A DNA stretch of 64,000 nucleotides from Sphingomonadales bacterium UBA2369 (GTDB taxonomy: Bacteria; Pseudomonadota; Alphaproteobacteria; Sphingomonadales; Sphingomonadaceae), in contig DDTH01000011.1 of NCBI GenBank assembly GCA_002344055.1, positions 141,019 to 205,018 of the forward strand, read 5' to 3'. A program made the position numbers and the translations under genes. A model generated the notes under the pieces. That model was not told the origin of the DNA, ran no database searches, and saw only the letters and a list, made by a program, of their open reading frames with translations. Positions 16,929-27,377 of this stretch are shown here, piece after piece; position 1 is the stretch's first letter; every line of letters begins with the position of its first letter.

Positions 16929-17762
16929 ATGAGCGTTATCAACACCAATACCGCCGCACTGCGGGCGCAGAACGGCAGCCGTATCGCCAATGCGTCCTTG
17001 CAGACGGCGATGGAGCGTTTGTCGAGCGGCAAGCGCATCAACAGTGCCAAGGACGACGCCGCTGGTCTCGCCATCGCGAGCAAGATGACGTCGCAGATCC
17101 GCGGCATGAACCAGGCGATCCGCAACAGCAATGACGGCATCTCCTTCGCCCAGACCGCCGAAGGCGCGCTGGGTGAGGTCACCAACATGCTGCAGCGTAT
17201 CCGCGAGCTGGCGGTGCAGTCGGCCAACGGCACCTATTCGTCGTCCGACCGTACCAACCTCAATTCCGAGGTGACCGAACTCAAGGCCCAGATCACCAAC
17301 ATCCTGGCCACTGCCGAGTTCAACGGCACGCGTATCTTCAACAGCAACGCTTCGGGCAGCACCTATGCCGCGGCGTCGGGTGCGGTCGCCATTCAGACCG
17401 GCATCAACAGCGGCGACACGGTTTCGGTGAGCTTCAACTCGCTGGCCGATCTGGCCGCAGCCACCGCGGTCGACAGCGTCGCCAACGCCGGTACGGCGCT
17501 GGGCAACGTCGACACCGCGCTGACCAACGTCAACGCCACCCGGGCCAAGCTGGGCGCCGCCCAGAGCCGCCTGGAATCGACGGTCAACAATCTGACCAGC
17601 AACGTGACGAACCTCAGCGATGCGCGGTCGCGGATCGAGGATGCGGACTTCTCGCAGGAGACGTCGAACCTCGCCCGTGCCCAGATCCTGAGCCAGGCGT
17701 CCACGGCCATGCTGGCCCAGGCCAACCAGTCGCAGCAGAACGTTCTGTCTCTGCTTCGCTAA
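16929..17762 (+). CDS. fliC: Flagellin
   Basis: 277 residues, a short flagellin. The conserved N-terminal D0/D1 region (residues 1-140, '[15 protein letters not shown]', '[24 protein letters not shown]') and C-terminal D1/D0 region (about 190-277, ending '[14 protein letters not shown]') are joined by a very small variable part, as in many alphaproteobacterial flagellins. GGGAAAGG provides the ribosome site. Divergent from the basal-body operon, with its own sigma-28 promoter and a terminator 25 bases after the stop. Confidence 0.97.
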   Translation: MSVINTNTAALRAQNGSRIANASLQTAMERLSSGKRINSAKDDAAGLAIASKMTSQIRGMNQAIRNSNDGISFAQTAEGALGEVTNMLQRIRELAVQSANGTYSSSDRTNLNSEVTELKAQITNILATAEFNGTRIFNSNASGSTYAAASGAVAIQTGINSGDTVSVSFNSLADLAAATAVDSVANAGTALGNVDTALTNVNATRAKLGAAQSRLESTVNNLTSNVTNLSDARSRIEDADFSQETSNLARAQILSQASTAMLAQANQSQQNVLSLLR

Positions 17763-17786
17763 GCCACGGCACCGTCCGCACGTGGA

Positions 17787-17816
17787 GCCCCGGCGTGGAA
17801 ACACGCCGGGGCTTTG
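17787..17816 (+). terminator. Intrinsic terminator of flagellin gene
   Basis: Perfect 12-base stem AGCCCCGGCGTG / CACGCCGGGGCT with a GAAA tetraloop, followed by a short T run. It lies 25 bases after the flagellin stop. The T tract is short, but the stem is very stable. Confidence 0.8.
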
Positions 17817-17868
17817 GCGATTCCGGGGAGCTTCCACGCCGGTAAAGCCTCCCTTATAGCCCCTCCGC

Positions 17869-18828
17869 ATGGAGCGCCTGGACGGGGGCGCGGCGGTCCC
17901 GGCCCATTTGCGCGGCGGCATCGTCGCACTCGGCAATTTCGACGGATTTCATCTGGGCCACCAGGCAGTGGTGGGCTGCGCGGTCGAGCGGGCGCGCGCG
18001 GAAGGACGCCCGGTCCTCGTCGCGACCTTCGATCCGCATCCGGTGCGGCATTTCCGGCCCGACACCCCGCCCTTCCGCCTGACCAGCCTGGACCAGCGCG
18101 CGCGGCTGTTCGCCGCCGCCGGGGCCGACGCCATGCTGGTCTTCCACTTCGGCGCGGAACTGGCGGCGGTGACGGCGGAGGATTTCGTCGCCGGCTGGCT
18201 GGCGGCGGGGATCGGCGCGGCCGGGATCGTCACCGGCGAGGATTTCACCTTCGGACATAGACGCGGCGGCAATGTCGCGGTGCTGCGCGATCTGGCCCCG
18301 GCGCATGGCATGAGCGTGGATGCGGTCGGCCCCGTCAGCGACGCAGGCGGGCCGATTTCGTCGAGCCGCATCCGCGATGCGCTGCGGGCCGGCGATTGCA
18401 ACGAGGCGGCGCGGCTGCTGACCCGGCCGTTCGCGATCGAGAGCATCGTCGAGCATGGCGACAAAAGGGGCCGCGAACTGGGCTACCCCACCGCGAATAT
18501 GAGCCTGGGCAGCTATTTGCGCCCGCGCTTCGGCATTTATGCGGTGCGGGGGCATCTGCCGGACGGGCGCGTGGTGGACGGAGTCGCCAATCTCGGCATC
18601 CGCCCGAGCTTCGACCCGCCCAAGGAGTTGCTGGAGCCCTATTTCTTCGACTGGTCCGGCGATCTGTACGGCCAGTGCATCGAGGTCGAACTGATCCGCC
18701 ATCTGCGCGACGAGGCGCGGTTCGAGAGCATGGACGCGCTGGTCGCGCAGATGCAGCGCGACGAGGCGGAAGCGCGCGCCATATTAAAATCCTCCCCGGA
18801 ACGGGGAGGTGGCAGGCCGAAGGCCTGA
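17869..18828 (+). CDS. ribF: Bifunctional riboflavin kinase / FAD synthetase RibF
   Basis: 319 residues. RibF phosphorylates riboflavin to FMN and adenylates FMN to FAD. The N-terminal FAD synthetase domain has 'GNFDGFHLGHQ' (22-32) and 'ISSSRIRDAL'. The C-terminal riboflavin kinase domain has 'RGRELGYPTANM' and 'GVANLGIRPSFD'. The last ten or so codons (SSPERGGGRPKA) are encoded by the left arm of a palindromic intergenic element, so the native C-terminus has been replaced or extended by the repeat. Confidence 0.96.
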   Translation: MERLDGGAAVPAHLRGGIVALGNFDGFHLGHQAVVGCAVERARAEGRPVLVATFDPHPVRHFRPDTPPFRLTSLDQRARLFAAAGADAMLVFHFGAELAAVTAEDFVAGWLAAGIGAAGIVTGEDFTFGHRRGGNVAVLRDLAPAHGMSVDAVGPVSDAGGPISSSRIRDALRAGDCNEAARLLTRPFAIESIVEHGDKRGRELGYPTANMSLGSYLRPRFGIYAVRGHLPDGRVVDGVANLGIRPSFDPPKELLEPYFFDWSGDLYGQCIEVELIRHLRDEARFESMDALVAQMQRDEAEARAILKSSPERGGGRPKA

Positions 18829-18920
18829 CGGAGGGGTCGGCGGCGCAGCCGCCGCTTCGCGGCGGCCCCTCCACCACGCCGCTTCGCATCGCGGTCCCCC
18901 TCCCCGTTCCGGGGAGGATT
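18788..18920. repeat. Palindromic intergenic element, copy 2 (overlaps ribF end)
   Basis: Outer arms AATCCTCCCCGGAACGGGGA and CCCCGTTCCGGGGAGGATT, with internal GGAGGGGTCGGCGGC / GCGGCCCCTCCACCAC and GCGGTCCCCCTCCCC. Same layout as the elements at 2542 and 34494 but with diverged sequence between the arms. The left arm contributes the ribF stop codon; the right arm ends 37 bases before the ileS ATG. Confidence 0.85.
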
Positions 18921-18957
18921 GTTGTTGGCGCCCTTCCCCTCTAAGCGCTCCACCCAA

Positions 18958-21900
18958 ATGTCAGAGAAACCAGACTGGCGGGACACCGTTTTCCTGCCCA
19001 AGACCGAATTCCCGATGAAAGCCGGCCTCGCGCAGAAGGAGCCGGCGATTCTCGCGCGCTGGGAGGAGAGCGACCTCTACGGCAAGCTGCGCGCCGCCCG
19101 CGCCGGGCGGGAGCGCTTCATCCTGCACGACGGCCCGCCTTACGCGAATGGCGACATTCACATGGGCCATGCGATGAACAAGGTGCTGAAGGACATCGTC
19201 GTCCGCTCGCAGAGCCTGCTCGGCAAGGACGCGCCCTACGTGCCCGGCTGGGACTGCCACGGCCTGCCGATCGAGTGGAAGGTCGAGGAGGCCTATCGCA
19301 AGCAGAAGCTCGACAAGGATCAGGTGCCGAAGGACCAGTTCCGGGCCGAATGCCGGGCCTATGCCGAGCGCTGGGTCGGCGTGCAGAAGGCGCAGTTCAA
19401 GCGGCTGGGCGTGATGGGCGAGTGGGACGATCCCTATCTCACCATGAATTACGGCGCCGAGGCCGCGATCGTCGGCGAATTGCTGAAGTTCGCCGAGAGC
19501 GGGCAGCTCTATCGCGGCGCCAAGCCGGTGATGTGGTCGCCGGTCGAGAAGACCGCTTTGGCCGAGGCCGAGGTGGAATATGAGGATGTGACATCGACCC
19601 AGATCGATGTCGGGTTCGAGATCGTGGAGAGTCCGATCCCGGAACTGGTCGGCGCGCACGCGGTGATCTGGACGACGACGCCGTGGACGATCCCGGTGAA
19701 CCAGGCGATCGCTTATGGTGAAGAGGTTGAGTATTGCTTGATTGAACTCCAGCTGACCCTTCCCAAAGATTGGGAGGCCCGCTGGGATAATGAAGAAGAT
19801 GTTCTTCGATCCAAACCCGCACTGAATTGGGTTGGTCGGAAAGTCATGATTGCAAAGTCACTTCAAGATGCCTTTGTCGAGCGCGTGGCGAAGTGGTTTG
19901 CCAACCTCGATCACGAGCAGCTCGATATTCCTCGCGGTCAGGTCGAGGTCGAGGAAGAGCCGATCATCGACGCGGACTTGGTGCATCGTGATCTGACCTT
20001 GAAAGGTTCCGACCTCGCTGGCACCGTAGCTCGCCACCCGATGCACCAGCTCGGTGGCTTCTTCGCGAAGCCCCGCCCCTTCCTTCCCGCCGCGCATGTC
20101 ACGACGGATGCGGGCACCGGCCTCGTTCACATGGCGCCGGATCATGGCGAGGAGGATTTCGAGGTCTGCAAGGCGGCCGGGATCGGCCCGGTCTTCGCGG
20201 TCGAGGGCGACGGCAAGTATCGCGCCGACTGGGGCTGGCTCGGTGGGCAGGGCAGCGTGATCAACCAGAAGTTCAACGCGCCGGATGGGCCGATCTGCAC
20301 CGATCTGCGCGAGGCCGGGGGACTGCTGTCGGCGAGCGCGGATTTCAAGCATAGCTATCCGCACAGCTGGCGCTCGAAGGCGCGGGTGATCCAGCGGGCG
20401 ACGCCGCAATGGTTTATCGGCATGGATGAGCCGATCGGGACACCAGAAACCGCTCAGCCTGAGCTTGTCGAAGGCCTGTCCTTGTCTTCGGGCACTGCTG
20501 AAGAAGGAAGGGCAGTCCTTCGACAAGCTCAGGATGAGCGGAGTGGGGGTTCGAATGGCCCCACCCTCCGTAACCTCGCGCTCGATTCCATCGATCGCAC
20601 CCGCTGGGTGCCGGAAAAAGCGCGCAACCGCATTCAGGCGATGGTGGAGGGGCGGCCCGACTGGGTGATCTCGCGCCAGCGCGCCTGGGGCGTGCCGATC
20701 GCGCTCTATCTGAACCGCACGACGGGCGAGTATCTGCGCGACCCGGAAGTGAACGCGCGGATTGTCGCGGCGTTCGCGGAGGGCGGCGCGGATGCCTGGT
20801 TCGCGGCGGACCATCAGGCGCTGCTCGGCGCGGCCTATGACGCGGCGGATTACGAGCCGCAGCAGGACATTCTCGACGTCTGGTTCGACAGCGGCTGCAC
20901 CCACGTCTTCACCGTCGAGGCGCGCTACGGCAAGGATGCGCGGGCTGACCTGTATCTGGAAGGCTCCGACCAGCATCGCGGCTGGTTCCAGTCCTCGCTG
21001 CTGGAAAGCTGCGGGACGCGTGGGCGCGCCCCGTACGGGCAGGTGCTGACCCACGGCTTCGCGCTCGATCCCCAGGGCAAGAAGATGTCGAAGAGCGACG
21101 GCAATGTCGTCGATCCGCTGAAGATCATGGACGATAGCGGCGCGGACATATTGCGCCTGTGGGTCGCATCGACAGACTATTTCGAGGATGTGCGGATCGG
21201 GAAGGAAATCCTGTCCGGCACCACCGACGCCTATCGCAAATTGCGCAACACCTTCCGCTATCTGCTCGGCGCGCTGGACGGGTTTGGCGATGCGGAGAAG
21301 GTGCCCGTCGCGGAAATGCCGGAGTTGGAGCGCTGGGTGCTGCACCGGCTAGCGGTGCTGGACGCGGAGTTGAAGCAGGCGGCCAACGATTATGAGTTCA
21401 ACCGCTACACGCGGGCGATCATGGCGTTCGCGAATGACGATCTCAGCGCCTTCTTCTTCGATGTGCGCAAGGACGTACTGTATTGCGATCAGGGGCCGGC
21501 CTTGCCCGGCGGGACCGCGAAGCGCCGCGCTTACCGGACCGTGCTGGACACCGTGTTCCACGCGCTCGTGCGGTGGATGAACCCGATCCTGGCCTTCACC
21601 ACCGAGGAAGTGTGGGGGACGCGCTTCCCGCACGCGGATTCGGTGCATCTGCTGGAATGGCCGGAGGTCGATGCGGACTGGCGCGACGAGGCGCTCGGCG
21701 CGCGGTTCGATGCGCTCCTGGCGGTGCGGCAGAATGTCACCGAGGCAATCGAGCCGCTTCGGCGCGAGAAGATCGTCCGGTCGAGCAACGAGGCGCGCGT
21801 CCTGATTTCGGACGAGCAGCTTGACCTGCTTGCGGCCTCACGCACAGACCTCACCGAATTGTTCATCGTTGCCGAGGTCGCGGACAATGCGAGCGACCAG

Positions 21901-22014
21901 ATCAATGTGAGCCGGACCGATTTCCACAAATGCGGGCGCTGCTGGCGGCATTTGCCGGAAGTGAAGGAAGACGACGCCCTGTGCGGGCGCTGCGAGAAGA
22001 TGGTGCATGGCTGA
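18958..22014 (+). CDS. ileS: Isoleucyl-tRNA synthetase
   Basis: 1018 residues, longer than the 930-970 usual for bacterial IleRS. It charges tRNA-Ile and edits misactivated valine. Visible: class I HIGH-type motif 'GDIHMGH' near residue 67, editing domain 'TTTPWTIPVN', KMSKS motif near 708, and a C-terminal zinc site with two CxxC pairs. Two stretches look inserted: residues about 256-345, where GC falls to roughly half, and residues about 498-528, which are a palindromic repeat translated in frame. ATG 18958 starts MSEKPDWRDTVF; the upstream open frame is repeat. Overlaps lspA by 8 bases. Confidence 0.96.
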   Translation: MSEKPDWRDTVFLPKTEFPMKAGLAQKEPAILARWEESDLYGKLRAARAGRERFILHDGPPYANGDIHMGHAMNKVLKDIVVRSQSLLGKDAPYVPGWDCHGLPIEWKVEEAYRKQKLDKDQVPKDQFRAECRAYAERWVGVQKAQFKRLGVMGEWDDPYLTMNYGAEAAIVGELLKFAESGQLYRGAKPVMWSPVEKTALAEAEVEYEDVTSTQIDVGFEIVESPIPELVGAHAVIWTTTPWTIPVNQAIAYGEEVEYCLIELQLTLPKDWEARWDNEEDVLRSKPALNWVGRKVMIAKSLQDAFVERVAKWFANLDHEQLDIPRGQVEVEEEPIIDADLVHRDLTLKGSDLAGTVARHPMHQLGGFFAKPRPFLPAAHVTTDAGTGLVHMAPDHGEEDFEVCKAAGIGPVFAVEGDGKYRADWGWLGGQGSVINQKFNAPDGPICTDLREAGGLLSASADFKHSYPHSWRSKARVIQRATPQWFIGMDEPIGTPETAQPELVEGLSLSSGTAEEGRAVLRQAQDERSGGSNGPTLRNLALDSIDRTRWVPEKARNRIQAMVEGRPDWVISRQRAWGVPIALYLNRTTGEYLRDPEVNARIVAAFAEGGADAWFAADHQALLGAAYDAADYEPQQDILDVWFDSGCTHVFTVEARYGKDARADLYLEGSDQHRGWFQSSLLESCGTRGRAPYGQVLTHGFALDPQGKKMSKSDGNVVDPLKIMDDSGADILRLWVASTDYFEDVRIGKEILSGTTDAYRKLRNTFRYLLGALDGFGDAEKVPVAEMPELERWVLHRLAVLDAELKQAANDYEFNRYTRAIMAFANDDLSAFFFDVRKDVLYCDQGPALPGGTAKRRAYRTVLDTVFHALVRWMNPILAFTTEEVWGTRFPHADSVHLLEWPEVDADWRDEALGARFDALLAVRQNVTEAIEPLRREKIVRSSNEARVLISDEQLDLLAASRTDLTELFIVAEVADNASDQINVSRTDFHKCGRCWRHLPEVKEDDALCGRCEKMVHG
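20450..20541. repeat. Palindromic element inserted in frame within ileS
   Basis: Two 34-base arms (20450-20483 and 20508-20541) that are inverted copies with about four mismatches. Both contain CCTGAGCTTGTCGAAGG or its complement. In the ileS frame they encode peptides such as QPELVEGLS and LRQAQDERS. The same 17-base core occurs as an inverted pair at 49222-49238 and 49703-49719. The element lies between the 'TPQWFIGMD' and 'RTRWVPEKARNRI' motifs, normally only about 10-15 residues apart. Confidence 0.9.
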
Positions 22015-22582
22015 CGTGACCGAAACCGCCGATTACAAGCCGGCCCCGACGCCGCGCACTCCCAGGCAGATGGAAGCCGCGATCCAGCGCAACCGCGCCT
22101 ATGGCTATGTGCTGGCGCTGCTGGTCTTCGTGTTCGATCAGGCGACCAAGTGGGTGGTGACCTATCCGCTGGAGCTGCAATTCCGCCGCCAGATCGAATT
22201 GCTGCCTTTCTTCGACCTCACCTGGGTCGAGAATCGCGGCGTTTCGATGGGCTTCCTCACCGCGTCCGATGAATTCATGCGCTGGGCGCTCGTGCTGATC
22301 ACCAGCGCGATCGCTTTGTTCGTCGCAGTCTGGCTGTGGCGCGAGAAAAGGCGCGACGACGCCTGGGGGCTGGCCCTGGTGCTGGGCGGCGCGCTCGGGA
22401 ACATCCTCGACCGCGTCCGCTTCGGCTATGTGGTCGACTTCATGGATCTGCATTTCGGCGACTGGCGGCCGTTTTTGGTGTTCAATATCGCCGATGCCGC
22501 TATTACCATCGGCGTCCTGCTCCTCCTTCTCCGGGCCTTGCTGACTCGCAAGGAAAAGCCGGCGAAGGCCAAAGCCGACTGA
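22007..22582 (+). CDS. lspA: Lipoprotein signal peptidase (signal peptidase II)
   Basis: 191 residues with four membrane helices. LspA cleaves the signal peptide of lipid-modified prolipoproteins in the inner membrane. The two catalytic aspartates are in 'GNILDRVRFGYVVDFM' (Asp in NILDR and in VVDF). Overlapping ileS by 8 bases is a common ileS-lspA arrangement. The next gene encodes a lipoprotein that LspA would process. Confidence 0.96.
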   Translation: MADVTETADYKPAPTPRTPRQMEAAIQRNRAYGYVLALLVFVFDQATKWVVTYPLELQFRRQIELLPFFDLTWVENRGVSMGFLTASDEFMRWALVLITSAIALFVAVWLWREKRRDDAWGLALVLGGALGNILDRVRFGYVVDFMDLHFGDWRPFLVFNIADAAITIGVLLLLLRALLTRKEKPAKAKAD

Positions 22583-22611
22583 AGCCCGACGGGGCATGTG
22601 AAGGAAATGTC

Positions 22612-23022
22612 ATGCGTTTGATTGCGATCGCCCTCCCTGTCGCCGCCCTGATCGTGACGGGCTGCACCTCCGGCGGGCCGTTCCAGCGTGCGCGGCCAGA
22701 CGAATTCGCGGTGACCCGTTCGCCGGAACTGATCGTGCCGCCGGAATTCAGCCTGCAGCCGCCGCGGGCGGGCCAGGCCGATCCGGGCGCATCCGATCCG
22801 CGCGCGCAGGCGCTCCAGGCCCTGTTCGGCGGCCCGCAGCCGCGCAGCGCGGTCGAGCAGCGCCTGCTCCAATCGGCTGACGCGAATTCGGCGATTCTCG
22901 GCGCGCGCTCGCTCGCCGGCGACACGGAAACGCAGGTCGTGAATCGCGGCGCGCTGGTGCAGACGATCATCGCACTGCCCGAAGGCGACGGCCCCAGCGC
23001 GACGGTGCAAGTCCCGAACTAA
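22612..23022 (+). CDS. DUF3035 lipoprotein (BamF-like)
   Basis: 136 residues. A type II signal peptide ends in the lipobox ITVTGC-like 'LIVTGC' at residues 14-19. The rest matches the DUF3035 pattern ('RPDEFAVTRSPELIVPPEFSLQPP'), a family that includes an extra Bam-complex lipoprotein described in Caulobacter. Probably anchored in the outer membrane. ATG at 22612, 29 bases after lspA and likely in the same operon. Confidence 0.82.
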   Translation: MRLIAIALPVAALIVTGCTSGGPFQRARPDEFAVTRSPELIVPPEFSLQPPRAGQADPGASDPRAQALQALFGGPQPRSAVEQRLLQSADANSAILGARSLAGDTETQVVNRGALVQTIIALPEGDGPSATVQVPN

Positions 23023-23026
23023 GCCG

Positions 23027-23048
23027 GTCCTCCCCGAACGGGAGGATT
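23027..23048. repeat. Short hairpin related to the palindromic elements
   Basis: TCCTCCCCGAACGGGAGGATTT: a short stem resembling only the outer arm of the larger elements, just after the lipoprotein gene and ending in TTTG. It could terminate the ileS-lspA transcript, or be a decayed repeat. Confidence 0.55.
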
Positions 23049-23070
23049 TGTTTACCGCGCCGCGGATAGA

Positions 23071-23426
23071 ATGCGGCGCATGACGCATCAGGCGCCTCCC
23101 ACGCCCGCATTGCCCGGCGGCGACCCCGGCCGGCAGGTCGCATCCCTGCGCGAAATCCTGCTGCTGGTCCGCGATCTTTCGGGGATGGGCGGCAATGCCG
23201 ATGCGGACGCTTTGCTCGACGAAGCGGCGACGATCAGCAGTCTCTACGAGCGCGCAAGTCCGGTGGCGCAACGGCGCTTCGACGGGCAGGCGGCGGAAAT
23301 CGCGGCCTGGGCGGCGGCAGGAGTCGAGGCTCTGCTCGCGACGGGTGTGCCGCCTCGCCCTTCGGCGGCGCGGCGGCTGGCGGAGCGGCTCGACGAAAGC
23401 CTCGACCGCCTGACCAGGTCGCTGGT

Positions 23427-23430
<4 letters not shown>
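23071..23430 (+). CDS. Hypothetical protein
   Basis: 119 residues, ATG start (a second ATG three codons in). A Pro-rich start is followed by helical sequence ('VASLREILLLVRDLSGMGG', then Ala/Arg/Glu-rich helices). No signal peptide, membrane segment or known motif. It converges on metC with a 4-base overlap of the 3' ends. I do not recognise the family. Confidence 0.55.
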
Positions 23431-24592
<1,162 letters not shown>

Positions 24593-24596
<4 letters not shown>

Positions 24597-25426
24597 CGCG
24601 TCGCCTTCGGCGTGCCCGGGTCGGCGCCCCATTCGGACCAGCTGCCATCATAAAGCCGGCCTTCGTGGCCGAGCAGATGGGCGGCGAAGAGGATCGCGGC
24701 GGCGGTGACGCCGGAGCCGCAGGTGGCGACGAAGGGACGCACGGGGTCGATCCCGGCCGCTTCGAACTCGGCCCGCAGCGCGTCGCCGCGTTTCCAGGTG
24801 CCGTCCGCGTCAAACAGACGGGCGTAAGGCAGGTTCGCGGAGCCGGGGATGTGGCCGCCGGGGACGCCATGCGCGTCGAGCGGGCCGCCGCCGTCGAACC
24901 GTTCGGCGGAGCGGGCGTCTGCGACCTGTACGGCGTGGCTGTCGAGATTGGCCCGCATGAAGGCCAGATTGACGATGCCTGCGGGTTGGGGCCGCGGAGT
25001 GAATTGCTTCTCGCGGGTCTGCTCGGGTCCGGTCTCGACCGGCCGCCCTTCCGCTCGCCATTTCGCGATACCGCCGTCGAGGATCGCCGCCTTCTTCGCT
25101 CCGAAGGCGCGCAGCATGAACCAGGCGCGGGCGGCATTGCGCAGCGGCGAATCGTCATAGAGGACGATCCGGTCGGCATGGCCGATGCCGAGCGCCTGCA
25201 TCCGCGCCGCGAATATATCCGCGGGCGGGATCATGTTCGGGCGCGGGTCGCTCTCGTCGCGCAACGTCGCGAGATCGAGAAAGACGGCGTCAGGGATATG
25301 CCCGGCGAGATAGTCCTCTTTCGCGTCGCGGCCATGCACGGGGAGGAAATAGCTGGCGTCGGCGACGACCAGATCCGGCGCGCCGAGCTGCCCGGCCAGC
25401 CATTCGGTGGTGACGAGGCTTTCCAC
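24593..25426 (-). CDS. sseA: Sulfurtransferase, two rhodanese domains (SseA-like)
   Basis: 277 residues, GTG start directly after the S10 peptidase stop. Two rhodanese modules (about 1-140 and 150-277). The catalytic loop is CGSGVTA in the second, which is the 3-mercaptopyruvate sulfurtransferase version of the active site. Co-transcribed with metC, pointing to cysteine/sulfur metabolism. Confidence 0.9.
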
Positions 25427-25427
25427 C

Positions 25428-26933
25428 TCACCGCCCCCGGATGAAGGCGCGGATGTCGCGGCTCAAGGCGGCGCGGTCCTGATCGCGCACGTACATCATG
25501 TGGCCGGACTGATAGTAAGCGTAGGTGATCCGGTCCTGCGGAATGCCGGTGCGGGAAAGCGCATATTCGGCGGCGTAGAAGGGCGTGGCGAAATCATAAT
25601 AGCCCTGGCCGACGAAGACGCGCAGCCCCGAATTCTCCCGCATCGCGCGGCCGATATAGGGCGTGACGTTGAGATAGGCGTCACTGTCGCGGCCGGCGCC
25701 CAGCCGCCAGTCCCACGGCCCGACGCTGCCGATCGTCACGTAGGAGCGGTCGGTGCGCACCCCCAACGTCTCGCGCATATGCTGATTGATCGCGGCGGTG
25801 TAACCGGCGTCGATGCCGTAGAAGCTGGGATCATTGTCCGGCGTCTCGCCCGCATTGTCATAGTCGCGGCCGGTATAGCGGCTGTCCAGGCGGCCGACGG
25901 TCAGGCCGCGATCGCGCAGCAATTCCTTGTAGAAGCGGCTCGGCTCGACGCGCAGGTCGGCCTGCTCGAGATAGGCTTCGGACAGGCCGGTGAAGCGCGC
26001 CAGTTCGCGGCGGACGGCGGCGCGTTCGTCGGCGGGAAGCGCCTGCCCCTGCAGCAGCGCGTGCGCATAGGGACCGCGGGCATAGCGGCGGGCTTCCTCG
26101 ACGAACGCCTCGACCGATTCCGCCTGCGCCTTGCCATGATAGAGGGCGGTCGCGGCCATGCTGGGCAGGTTGAGGATGTGCGTCATCTCATTGCCTTGCG
26201 TATCCGCCCCCGCGCCGAAATCCAGCACGGTGGAGATGAGCAAAACGCCGTTCAGCGACACGTCGTTATAGCTGCCCTCCAGCTGGTTCAGCACCGCGGC
26301 GCTGCGCGTCGTGCCATAGCTTTCGCCGCCCAGATATTTCGGGCTGTTCCAGCGGCCATTGTCGTTCAGCCACAGGCGGATGAACTGGGCGATCGACTGG
26401 GCGTCCTTCGTGACGCCCCAGAAATCGCTGGGTGGCGTATCGCCCAGCGCATGGCTGAAGCCGGTGCCGACCGGATCGATGAAGACGATGTCGGTGACGT
26501 CGAGCAAAGAATGGGGATTGTCGACGATCCGGTAGGGCGGGCCGCCATCGTCCGTGCCGTCGGACGGGATATCGACATAACGCGGACCGAACGCGCCCAT
26601 GTGCAGCCAGACCGAGCCGGAACCGGGGCCGCCATTGAACAGGAAGGTGACCGGGCGGTTCGGATCGCGCGGCTCGCGGACGTAAGCGGTGGAGAAGATG
26701 GCGGCGCGCGGCGTGCCATTTTCGGCGCGCAGGAAGGTTTCCCCGGCCGTGGCAGTGTAGCGCATCGTCTGGCCGCCGAACGTGCCGCTGTGGCTGGTGA
26801 CGAAGCGGAGCGGCTCGCGCGTCACCGGTTCGGCGCTTTTCTCCTTCGGCGCGGCGCCTTGCGGCTGGCTGGCCGCCTGCGATCCGGTGACCAGAATTCC
26901 GGCGAAGGCGGCGGCGGCGAGCAGGTGGCGCAT
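25428..26933 (-). CDS. Secreted serine carboxypeptidase-like protein (peptidase S10)
   Basis: 501 residues. Signal peptide about 1-20. 'NGGPGSGSVWLHMGAFGPR' forms the oxyanion region, the nucleophile Ser is in 'GGESYGTTR', and the His is in 'YQSGHMMYV' near the C-terminus; all are peptidase S10 features. Likely periplasmic. Substrate is unknown. First gene of a run with the sulfurtransferase and metC, though that link may be positional only. Confidence 0.87.
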   Translation of the reverse strand: MRHLLAAAAFAGILVTGSQAASQPQGAAPKEKSAEPVTREPLRFVTSHSGTFGGQTMRYTATAGETFLRAENGTPRAAIFSTAYVREPRDPNRPVTFLFNGGPGSGSVWLHMGAFGPRYVDIPSDGTDDGGPPYRIVDNPHSLLDVTDIVFIDPVGTGFSHALGDTPPSDFWGVTKDAQSIAQFIRLWLNDNGRWNSPKYLGGESYGTTRSAAVLNQLEGSYNDVSLNGVLLISTVLDFGAGADTQGNEMTHILNLPSMAATALYHGKAQAESVEAFVEEARRYARGPYAHALLQGQALPADERAAVRRELARFTGLSEAYLEQADLRVEPSRFYKELLRDRGLTVGRLDSRYTGRDYDNAGETPDNDPSFYGIDAGYTAAINQHMRETLGVRTDRSYVTIGSVGPWDWRLGAGRDSDAYLNVTPYIGRAMRENSGLRVFVGQGYYDFATPFYAAEYALSRTGIPQDRITYAYYQSGHMMYVRDQDRAALSRDIRAFIRGR

Positions 26934-27026
26934 GACGGCTCCTTGAGGCGATTGGCGCGATGCCTAGCGGACCGCAAGGCGAAGGGCTAGGGAGCGGGAA
27001 ATCGCGCGAACCCCAGGAGCCTTTCC

Positions 27027-27377
27027 ATGCCAAACCGCCCCGGACCAATGGCCTGCCCGGTCGATCAGACCACTCTCGTCATGTCCGACCGCTCCGGCAT
27101 CGAAATCGACTATTGCCCGACCTGCCGCGGCGTGTGGCTGGACCGGGGCGAACTGGACAAGATCATCGAGCGCAGCGGCGTACCGGGTGGCGGCGCGGGC
27201 TCGGTCCCGCCGCAGCAGCCGCCACAGCAAGGCTATGGCCAGCCGCCGCAGGGCGGGCATTGGCAGCCGCAGGGCGGTCCGCACGGCCAGCCCGGGCGCG
27301 GCCATTATGGCGACGATTATTACAAGGGTCAGGGCTATGGCCGCCGCAAGAGCTGGCTGAGCGAGATTTTCGATTGA
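27027..27377 (+). CDS. Zinc-ribbon protein (zf-TFIIB family)
   Basis: 116 residues. An N-terminal zinc ribbon has 'CPVDQTTLV' and '[19 protein letters not shown]', the zf-TFIIB pattern. The remainder is Gly/Pro/Gln-rich and probably disordered, then a short helix. Function of such proteins is not known. The stop overlaps the TTG start of queF (TTGA), so the two are coupled. Confidence 0.8.
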   Translation: MPNRPGPMACPVDQTTLVMSDRSGIEIDYCPTCRGVWLDRGELDKIIERSGVPGGGAGSVPPQQPPQQGYGQPPQGGHWQPQGGPHGQPGRGHYGDDYYKGQGYGRRKSWLSEIFD

